Assembly (NCBI GenBank): GCA_036510735.1
Contig: DATCDK010000054.1
Location: 1-5,147, forward strand
Direction of reading: 5' to 3'
Origin: PALSA-607 sp036510735
Lineage (GTDB): Bacteria > Actinomycetota > Actinomycetes > Acidothermales > Acidothermaceae
DNA: 5,147 nt
The notes under the pieces: model-generated
Told to the model about the DNA's origin: nothing
Seen by the model: the letters and a program-made list of their open reading frames with translations, nothing else
Database searches by the model: none
Shown: positions 1 through 3,922 of the stretch, piece after piece
Numbering within the stretch: the first letter of the stretch is position 1
How the letters are laid out: each line of letters opens with the position of its first letter
Made by a program: the position numbers and the translations under genes

Positions 1-932
1 TCCAACAGGATGCATAGTGCGCCTTGGACTTGGGTGGTCCGGGTGGAGAACTCGGCCAACAACACGTCGTCCACGCCGTTGATCTCGAACCCGAGCGAGC
101 GCCGCGGGCCACGATCTCGCAGCGACCAGGTCGCGCCCGTGTCGCGGGCGACGGCGTCCGCGATCAGGCAGTCGTACACCTCACTCACCGCAACCGTGGC
201 GGCGTAAAGCGCTTTCGCGTCGACGCTGCGCCACACCCCGTCCAAGCCTTGGACCTTGTTCGCTATCACGAGGTGGGTGTGCAGGTTCGGGTCGCCGGTG
301 CGGGTATCCCAATGATCAAACGCGGCCGCGACCGCCCCCCGAACCGGGACCTGCGCTGCCCCGCCGGACCCGATCCGGGTGAACAGCGCGTGCGCCTCAA
401 TCAGCTCAAGACACTGGGCCACGGCGATCCGGTGCGCGGCCGCGATCCGGGTCTGAGTCACCGGATCAGCCAGCGCCCACAACACGCTGACCGACTTGGG
501 CACCGTCAACGTCAGATCGAAACCGGAGACCGCGATCGGTGTCCGCTTACGGTTCTCCTCCGCCTCAATGACCGCGATCGCAGCGACCCGGTCGGCCTTC
601 GGCAGGTCCGCCGGCAGCGCGACGATCCGGGCCGCGATACGTTCGCTGGCGGTCTTGTGCAATGGCCATGCTCGGCCCAACGGTCTGTGAGTGACCGGGT
701 CCAAGCCCAGCCAGAACAGCCGCTGCATCCCGACCTCATCGACCAACCCGTCGAGGCCGGCACCGCGATTGAGACCGGCCAGACCGGCACCCATCCAACG
801 GCCGGGCGGGTAACCGGACGCGGTGTAGTACGCCGACAACGGCATGTCCGCGGCCCGTTCCACATCACCGCAGCAGGTGTGCCGCAACAGGTAGTTGACC
901 CCGTCGCCGGCCGACAACTTGTGCAACGACAT
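1..932 (-). CDS. MobF/TrwC-family conjugative relaxase, N-terminal 310 residues (runs off the left edge)
   Basis: Relaxases of this family nick one strand at oriT, stay covalently bound through a tyrosine and pilot the strand into the recipient. The frame starts MSLHKLSAGDG at ATG 932-930 (GTG 935-933 is an in-frame alternative) and stays open to base 1. Visible motifs: Tyr14, then the YYTASGYPPGRWMGAGL block with Tyr35/Tyr36, which I align with the second tyrosine pair of TrwC; GFDLTLTVPKSVSVLWAL at 137-154, whose Asp139 matches the acidic residue of the DLTFS motif; and the HUH metal site FDHW...PNLHTHLV with His207, His218 and His220, spaced 11 and 2 as in TrwC. ANKVQGLDGVWRSVDAKALY follows, typical of the family. 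Full-length members usually exceed 900 residues with a C-terminal helicase, which would lie outside the window. No frameshift is seen. The stop of a small upstream frame overlaps the start. It marks this side as plasmid or conjugative-element DNA. Confidence 0.95.
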   Translation of the reverse strand, partial: MSLHKLSAGDGVNYLLRHTCCGDVERAADMPLSAYYTASGYPPGRWMGAGLAGLNRGAGLDGLVDEVGMQRLFWLGLDPVTHRPLGRAWPLHKTASERIAARIVALPADLPKADRVAAIAVIEAEENRKRTPIAVSGFDLTLTVPKSVSVLWALADPVTQTRIAAAHRIAVAQCLELIEAHALFTRIGSGGAAQVPVRGAVAAAFDHWDTRTGDPNLHTHLVIANKVQGLDGVWRSVDAKALYAATVAVSEVYDCLIADAVARDTGATWSLRDRGPRRSLGFEINGVDDVLLAEFSTRTTQVQGALCILL

Positions 933-1117
933 CACTGCCGACCACCACCCACGAGGCCGCCGATCGTGGTCAGCTGCGACGTGCACGACCGCGGGCAGCC
1001 CGTCGGCGCGGTCGTCACGATGCGCCCGCGACCGCCCTCAAGCGGCGTCAGCGAAAAGACCCTCACACCTATGTATGGGTGGTCCGCGTACTCGGCAACT
1101 CGCAGTTTTCTATCCAC
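932..1117 (-). CDS. Possible 61-codon leader gene translationally coupled to the relaxase (doubtful)
   Basis: This frame begins at GTG 1117-1115 (or GTG 1066-1064 for a 44-residue product) and ends with TGA 934-932, sharing its last A with the relaxase ATG in a TGATG overlap. Such overlaps are typical of coupled genes. The second half has G/C-rich third positions, but the first 17 codons (aga, aaa, cca, ata) do not look like the neighbours. No convincing Shine-Dalgarno precedes either start. The predicted peptide contains VRVFSLTPLEGGRG and several Gly/Thr residues, with no motif I recognise. It may equally be untranslated leader or part of the transfer origin region. The overlap is seen directly; that it is a gene is inference. 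Confidence 0.3.
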   Translation of the reverse strand: MDRKLRVAEYADHPYIGVRVFSLTPLEGGRGRIVTTAPTGCPRSCTSQLTTIGGLVGGGRQ

Positions 1118-1201
1118 AGGCCCAGGAAATTTTCCAGCCCCGCCTCAGACCCGCTCCCAAAGTGCAAGACGAGTCCACTGCTAATGCTCAGCAAAGTGAA
1201 C

Positions 1202-1223
1202 GATCAGGACTTGTCCACTGATC
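1202..1223. repeat. Inverted repeat GATCAG/CTGATC, 10-nt spacer
   Basis: Perfect 6-bp arms at 1202-1207 and 1218-1223 flank gacttgtcca. It lies directly beside the larger inverted repeat at 1225-1258. It could be half of an oriT structure or an operator for the divergent genes. Six-base arms are short and could be chance. Confidence 0.4.
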
Positions 1224-1224
1224 A

Positions 1225-1258
1225 CGCCTTCACGTCCTGCGCCGGCTTGTTGAAGGCG
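1225..1258. repeat. 8-bp perfect inverted repeat CGCCTTCA/TGAAGGCG, 18-nt loop
   Basis: Arms at 1225-1232 and 1251-1258 match perfectly; the loop contains the palindrome GCCGGC (1241-1246). No T-run follows on either side, so it is not a standard intrinsic terminator. It lies 33 bases upstream of the GTG at 1292. It suits a cruciform or oriT-type hairpin, or a structured 5' leader of the 136-aa gene. Confidence 0.5.
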
Positions 1259-1278
1259 AGGCTGACAAGTGACCCCAC

Positions 1279-1285
1279 AAGGAGG
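1279..1285 (+). promoter_or_regulatory. Strong ribosome binding site AAGGAGG fixing the start at GTG 1292
   Basis: A full AAGGAGG sits 6 nt before GTG 1292. It is the best Shine-Dalgarno in the window and rules against the in-frame upstream start at 1079, whose first 71 codons lack the G/C third-position bias seen after 1292. Confidence 0.85.
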
Positions 1286-1291
1286 CAAGCA

Positions 1292-1702
1292 GTGCTCCGG
1301 CATGGCGCATCAACCAGCAAACAGCCGACGGCCAGTTTGGTTGCGCTTTGGGCGGCTGCGATCGCCGTGCAGCAAGCCGCCGCGGCGATCGCCGCCCGAC
1401 CCGGTGCCGACGACGACCTGCAGTTCACCGCCGCCGCCGGCCACTGCGGCGAGGCGGCCGACGAAATCCAGCGGTTCCATCCGAACATTGCGGAGCTTGC
1501 TGAGGTGACGGCAGTTGCATCGCAGCTCGAGCAACTTGCCACGGTGGAAGCGACCGATCACCTGCTCGCAGCGATCGCGACCGCCGTCCACGATTTCGAC
1601 GTTGAAAACCCGGGCTTGCTCCCAACCGACATGCTCGCCGCCGGGTCGGCCGCAATGTGGCTCGGTCTGGCACACCACGCGGTCAGCGGCCGGCTCCCCT
1701 GA
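1292..1702 (+). CDS. Unrecognised 136-aa Ala-rich helical protein
   Basis: I do not recognise this protein. It starts at GTG 1292 behind a perfect AAGGAGG and ends with TGA 1700-1702. After a short polar N-terminus (1-13) comes a very Ala-rich helix at about 14-36 (ALWAAAIAVQQAAAAIAA). It is interrupted by Gln-Gln and probably soluble or amphipathic rather than a true membrane span. Then follow an acidic patch (GADDDLQ), a GHCGEAADE segment with the only cysteine (Cys52), a helix at 67-100 with regular Leu/Ile/Val spacing, and DFDVENPGLLPTDMLAAGSAAMWLGLAHHAV at 101-131. No catalytic motif, signal peptide or DNA-binding helix is evident. It is divergent from the relaxase and convergent with a small minus-strand gene. 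Coding status is well supported by RBS and codon bias; function is unknown. Confidence 0.8.
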   Translation: MLRHGASTSKQPTASLVALWAAAIAVQQAAAAIAARPGADDDLQFTAAAGHCGEAADEIQRFHPNIAELAEVTAVASQLEQLATVEATDHLLAAIATAVHDFDVENPGLLPTDMLAAGSAAMWLGLAHHAVSGRLP

Positions 1703-1713
1703 GGACGCCTCAG
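1699..1713 (+). terminator. Short terminator-like hairpin overlapping the stop codon of the 136-aa gene
   Basis: CTGAGG (1699-1704) and CCTCAG (1708-1713) are perfect complements with the 3-nt loop acg, and TTT follows at 1714-1716. The stop TGA 1700-1702 lies inside the left arm. The stem is only 6 bp and the T-tract is short, so it would be a weak intrinsic terminator. It sits where one is needed, in the 21-nt gap between convergent genes. Confidence 0.5.
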
Positions 1714-1723
1714 TTTGACGTTG

Positions 1724-1999
1724 TCATCCCTTGAGTCGCCGGACGAACTGCGTGACGGCGGTGACTGCGTCGTTCACCAGCACGTCGCCGTCCAGTTCAG
1801 GGTGCAGATCCAGCATCGTCTGCGCGTAGGCGATGGTTCCCTGGTCCGTGGTGTCGCCGAAGTTGGCTTGCAACTCGCGGATCGCGGTCATCGTCGAACC
1901 CACCAAATCGTCCCCGAACCGCGACGCGCGGCATGTCGGCGGGGGACCGAAACGGGCTCCTCGAAACGCGATCATTTGCTTGATGAGCGCGTGTTGCAC
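1724..1999 (-). CDS. Unrecognised small protein (up to 91 aa), 5' end uncertain
   Basis: I do not recognise this protein. The C-terminal 59 codons, from about V33 (FGDDLVGSTMTAIRELQANF onward), have the strong G/C third-position bias of a real actinobacterial gene. They encode helices with conserved-looking stretches (IAYAQTMLDLHPELDGD, VNDAVTAVTQFVRRLKG). The first 30 codons are less typical. Possible starts are GTG 1999 (no RBS and inside a palindrome), ATG 1975, or GTG 1903-1901, which has GGGGA 7 nt before it. The stop TGA is at 1726-1724. It is convergent with the 136-aa gene and divergent from the 2005/2020 gene. It may be a short complete protein or the surviving 3' part of a longer gene. 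No signal peptide or membrane span is seen. Confidence 0.6.
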   Translation of the reverse strand: MQHALIKQMIAFRGARFGPPPTCRASRFGDDLVGSTMTAIRELQANFGDTTDQGTIAYAQTMLDLHPELDGDVLVNDAVTAVTQFVRRLKG

Positions 2000-2003
2000 A
2001 ACA
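1992..2003. promoter_or_regulatory. 12-bp palindrome TGTTGcaCAACA, candidate operator
   Basis: Perfect 5-bp arms (1992-1996 and 1999-2003) around a 2-bp centre lie exactly between two divergent small genes, a usual place for a dimeric regulator site. A further TGTTG half-site occurs at 2024-2028, inside the beginning of the plus-strand gene. Which protein would bind is not evident. Confidence 0.4.
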
Positions 2004-2004
2004 G

Positions 2005-2232
2005 GTGTCGCGGGAGCGCATGCTGTTGTGGGGCATCACTTTTGAAGGCATCCCTGATCCGGTCTTGCACCACCTCCGGTCGACACATCGCCCGGTGCCG
2101 GAACTGACGGAGTCCCCACTGCTTGACGAGGTCGACGACAATGGCGAGCTACAGATCGTCGGGGTTTGGCTGGGTGGCCAGGGCGGTCCGAGGACCGGCG
2201 TCACCGTGATGATCTTCGCTGGTGAGTCTTGA
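2005..2232 (+). CDS. Unrecognised small acidic protein (70-75 aa) upstream of the lipoprotein
   Basis: Starts are GTG 2005 (75 aa, no RBS) or ATG 2020 (70 aa, GGGAG just 3 nt ahead, closer than usual). The stop is TGA 2230-2232. Third positions are mostly G or C (about three quarters by my count), supporting translation. The product begins MLLWGITFEGIPDPVLHHL from ATG 2020, has an acidic middle (LTESPLLDEVDDNGELQ) and ends with the Gly-rich GVWLGGQGGPRTGVTVMIF. There is no signal peptide, membrane span or known motif, so I assign no function. The lipoprotein ATG lies only 10 nt past the stop and its RBS overlaps the stop codon, so the two are probably co-transcribed and perhaps coupled. Confidence 0.55.
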   Translation: MSRERMLLWGITFEGIPDPVLHHLRSTHRPVPELTESPLLDEVDDNGELQIVGVWLGGQGGPRTGVTVMIFAGES

Positions 2233-2237
2233 GGTGG
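2231..2237 (+). promoter_or_regulatory. Ribosome binding site GAGGTGG deciding the lipoprotein start
   Basis: GAGGTGG begins inside the stop codon of the preceding gene and ends 5 nt before ATG 2243. The other in-frame start, GTG 2222, has no Shine-Dalgarno and would add seven residues to the front of the signal peptide. Confidence 0.7.
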
Positions 2238-2242
2238 TCCGA

Positions 2243-3043
2243 ATGGCGCACCACACTGACGGCCGCGCTCGGTCGGTGAGGCGGGGCACTTTCCGCAGGT
2301 GCGCCGCGATTGCGACGCTTCCGTTTCTGCTCGGGGCGTGCACGAGCGGCGGGTCGAAACCACATTCGCAGCCCACTGGGGTGGCTACTTCAGCCAGCCG
2401 GGCCGCGTCGACTTCGATATCGCCAGCACCAACCGGCGGGCCGTCGACCGCGGCGCCTGGGACAGCGACCGCCGCCGGCTCATCGGCGCCGATGGGCTAC
2501 CGGGACGCGTGCGCGAGCGAGGGAGGAGTCTGTGTATCCAATGACGTTGTGGGCTCTGTCCCCGCGACGCTGATGCGGGCTCTACGCTTCCCGGTACTTC
2601 GGGCTGGTCAGTCCTGCCCGGCAACACCAGGCAGCGAGGTCGACACCCCCGATTTCGGCGGCATCGCGCTCGGCACCGGGCCGGTTCGGCCGATCATCGC
2701 CGGCGAGCCGGTCAGCGACGCACAGCGCGGCATCGCCGACCTCATCAACCCCACCAGCGTGCCCCCATGGCTCGGGGTCAAGACGCTGTGGTTCAGCGTG
2801 CCCACTTATCAGGGTCCGTTCATCATCCGAGCCACCCGCCTGGACGGGCCCGGGAGAATCGCGATGGGCGAGGGGCCGACGGTTGGCACGCTTGTTGTGC
2901 CACCGGGTCCGACTCTGAACGGCGGCCCGGGGTGGCGAACTGCGCCTGGAGGCACCTGGGTGATGGCGCCGGGGTGTTACGCATGGCAGGTCGACGGCCT
3001 CACGTTCAGTTACGTCATCGTCGTTCGCGCCGTTCTCTCATAG
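2243..3043 (+). CDS. Secreted lipoprotein with Ser/Thr/Ala/Pro linker and actinobacterial C-terminal domain
   Basis: The 266-aa product has a lipoprotein signal peptide: a basic N-region with several Arg (about 8-19), a hydrophobic core (AAIATLPFLLGA, 21-32) and the lipobox LLGAC with Cys33 as the lipidated residue. It is followed by a low-complexity linker rich in Ser, Thr, Ala, Pro and Gly (34-83), as expected for a tether holding a domain outside the membrane. The folded part (about 84-266) contains CASEGGVC (Cys90/Cys97), RAGQSCPATPGS, WFSVPTYQGPFIIRATRLDGPGRI, PGWRTAPGGTW and near the end APGCYAWQVDGLTFSYVIVVRA. I recall this pattern (AGQSCP ... GP[FV]LIRG..LDG ... PGCY.YQVDG.SFS.VIVFRA) from uncharacterised actinobacterial lipoproteins; its biochemical role is not known to me. 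Four Cys in the domain allow two disulfides. It lies upstream of the sigma/anti-sigma pair, separated by 354 bases. Confidence 0.85.
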   Translation: MAHHTDGRARSVRRGTFRRCAAIATLPFLLGACTSGGSKPHSQPTGVATSASRAASTSISPAPTGGPSTAAPGTATAAGSSAPMGYRDACASEGGVCVSNDVVGSVPATLMRALRFPVLRAGQSCPATPGSEVDTPDFGGIALGTGPVRPIIAGEPVSDAQRGIADLINPTSVPPWLGVKTLWFSVPTYQGPFIIRATRLDGPGRIAMGEGPTVGTLVVPPGPTLNGGPGWRTAPGGTWVMAPGCYAWQVDGLTFSYVIVVRAVLS

Positions 3044-3180
3044 CGCGCGGTCACCAACGAATACGGCGTAGCGAGTTGTGGGACGCACTCTCGACGGATT
3101 CCTTCCGATCGTCGAAGGCCGCCGACCCGCAGGCCAAAATGGGCGCGGTGGTCCACCGACAGATATTGAGCGTCGAGTAG

Positions 3181-3205
3181 GGGTCGGAACTGACCCGTTC
3201 GGGTC
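3181..3205 (+). promoter_or_regulatory. Three-armed GGGTC/GACCC/GGGTC element with alternative pairing
   Basis: GGGTC (3181-3185), GACCCG (3192-3197) and CGGGTC (3200-3205) are packed in 25 bases. As DNA, GACCCGttCGGGTC is a perfect 14-bp palindrome; the two GGGTCG copies (3181-3186, 3201-3206) are exactly 20 bp apart, about two helix turns. As RNA, the central arm can pair with either neighbour but not both. GGAAC of a possible ECF -35 element lies inside it. It is a good operator or RNA-switch candidate upstream of the sigma gene. Confidence 0.45.
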
Positions 3206-3241
3206 GTTCGCGTCTATCGCGTACGCAGCCGTCGACACATA

Positions 3242-3265
3242 CAGGTCGAGGATCAACCTCACCTG
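3242..3265 (+). promoter_or_regulatory. Stable hairpin in the sigma leader: CAGGT(c)GAGG / CCTCACCTG
   Basis: Nine base pairs form between CAGGT-c-GAGG (3242-3251, with C3247 bulged) and CCTCACCTG (3257-3265), around the 5-nt loop atcaa. No T-run follows, so it is not an intrinsic terminator. It lies about 130 nt before the sigma start and may affect leader RNA stability or act as a protein site. Confidence 0.45.
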
Positions 3266-3397
3266 GCGCGACGCGGGTGCGGCTATTCGGTGGGCTTGGT
3301 GTTGTGGCAGCCGGGTCGTGAAGGGTGTCTCCTCCCCGGGGCGGCTGACGGGGTGGTGGTTGGCAACCTTTGCGCCAGCCGAGGACTCTTGTTGGCT

Positions 3398-3922
3398 GTG
3401 AGCGATGACGTCGTCGAGCCTCGGCCGAGCCGTGATGAGCTGGCGGCGGTGCTGTATCACCGGCACCGCGCGGAGTTTGTTCGGTTGGCGTATGGCTTGC
3501 TGGGTGATCGAGGCGACGCCGAGGAAGTCGTCCAGGACGCGTTCGCTGCTCTCTTGAGTAGGTGGTCGTCGCTGCGTGACGTCCATTCAGCGCCGAGCTA
3601 CTTGCGGACCGCGGTGGTGAACGGGGTGCGCGGGCGGTGGCGGCGCCGCAGGGTGCGCGAACTCGCTAGCAAAACGTTGCGCCGCGACCCCACTCCGACT
3701 GAAAGAGATGTTGTCGAGCAGTCGGTGGTACTAGCTGCCGTCTCCCAGTTGCCGACGCGCAAACGCGCGTGTGTGCTACTTCGCTACTACGCGGACTTAT
3801 CCGAGGTGGAAACGGCATTAGTGCTCGGAGTCTCGGTCGGCACTGTGAAGAGTCAGACCTCCAAAGCGCTCATCCAGTTAGCGACGCTGATCGAGCCGGA
3901 ACAATCAGAGGTGAACCGATGA
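3398..3922 (+). CDS. ECF (group 4) RNA polymerase sigma factor, SigE-like family
   Basis: The 174-aa product has only sigma region 2 and region 4, as in ECF factors that redirect RNA polymerase in response to envelope signals. Region 2 (about 18-85): LYHRHRAEFVRLAYGLLGD, then DAEEVVQDAFAALLSRW (40-56), the typical core-binding segment, and APSYLRTAVVNGVRGRWRRRR (65-85) for the -10 element. Region 4 (about 106-168): VLAAVSQLPTRKRACVLLRYYADLSEVETALVLGVSVGTVKSQTSKAL, with a helix-turn-helix at about 134-158 for the -35 element. I chose GTG 3398 (MSDDVVEPRP); GAGGA 3381-3385 is 12 nt before it and 6 nt before the alternative TTG 3392, so the start may be two codons earlier. The stop overlaps the next ATG (ATGA). 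Three TTA Leu codons (3797, 3818, 3878) fall in region 4. Confidence 0.93.
   Translation: MSDDVVEPRPSRDELAAVLYHRHRAEFVRLAYGLLGDRGDAEEVVQDAFAALLSRWSSLRDVHSAPSYLRTAVVNGVRGRWRRRRVRELASKTLRRDPTPTERDVVEQSVVLAAVSQLPTRKRACVLLRYYADLSEVETALVLGVSVGTVKSQTSKALIQLATLIEPEQSEVNR
3907..3914 (+). promoter_or_regulatory. Ribosome binding site AGAGGTGA of the anti-sigma gene, inside the sigma gene
   Basis: AGAGGTGA ends 4 nt before ATG 3919, and the sigma stop TGA 3920-3922 overlaps that ATG. This fixes the start, against an in-frame upstream possibility at 3769, and indicates translational coupling that would balance the pair. Confidence 0.75.

Larger units (their letters stand above)
933..1291. other. Divergent intergenic region between relaxase and 136-aa gene; candidate oriT/control region
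   Basis: No confident gene lies here apart from the doubtful 61-codon frame. The right half has several short symmetrical elements: GTCCACTG twice (1173-1180 and 1213-1220), the inverted pair GATCAG/CTGATC (1202-1223) and an 8-bp inverted repeat (1225-1258). The inverted 7-mers ACTTGTC (1209-1215) and GACAAGT (1264-1270) also occur. A 14-bp imperfect palindrome lies at 1067-1080 (ACCtATgtATgGGT). In conjugative elements oriT often sits beside the relaxase gene in just such a structured non-coding stretch. I could not identify a nic site by sequence, so the oriT assignment is inference from position and structure. Confidence 0.45.
3044..3397. other. 354-base leader/intergenic region upstream of the ECF sigma gene
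   Basis: I see no convincing gene here. A plus-strand open frame from 3078 to 3401 lacks an RBS and strong third-position bias and ends inside the sigma gene, and minus-strand frames are antisense shadows. What the region does hold is structure: a GGGTC/GACCC/GGGTC cluster at 3181-3205 and a 9-bp bulged hairpin at 3242-3265. There is also a GGAAC (3186-3190) with CGTC (3211-3214) 20 nt further on. That spacing is longer than the 16-19 nt usual for ECF promoters. The sigma promoter is most likely here, but I cannot fix it. Confidence 0.5.

Noticed and set aside
512..868. Minus-strand open frame of 118 codons
   Set aside because: It overlaps the relaxase on the same strand in a different frame; the relaxase frame carries the DLT, PKSVSV and HUH motifs.
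24..1184. Long plus-strand open frame (386 codons)
   Set aside because: It lies antisense to the relaxase, whose motifs are unmistakable on the other strand. Its Arg/Pro/Gly/Gln-rich product is typical of a high-GC antisense shadow.
1079..1291. N-terminal extension of the 136-aa gene back to 1079
   Set aside because: The extra 71 codons have no codon bias and cover the inverted repeats, while AAGGAGG stands right before GTG 1292.
1797..2363. Minus-strand open frame of 188 codons
   Set aside because: Product is low-complexity Ser/Arg/Pro with no motif. It is antisense to the small plus gene and lipoprotein start, and overlaps a better-supported minus frame.
2099..3194. Ten-base repeat CGGAACTGAC at 2099-2108 and 3185-3194, considered as a shared ECF promoter element
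   Set aside because: The first copy lies inside a coding region with no -10 at a suitable distance, and several 10-base repeats are expected by chance in 5 kb.
3078..3401. Plus-strand open frame of 107 codons before the sigma gene
   Set aside because: No RBS, only modest G/C preference at third positions, runs through both leader hairpins and ends inside the sigma gene.
3038..3586. Minus-strand open frame of 182 codons
   Set aside because: Antisense to the sigma gene and leader, with no RBS or recognisable motif.
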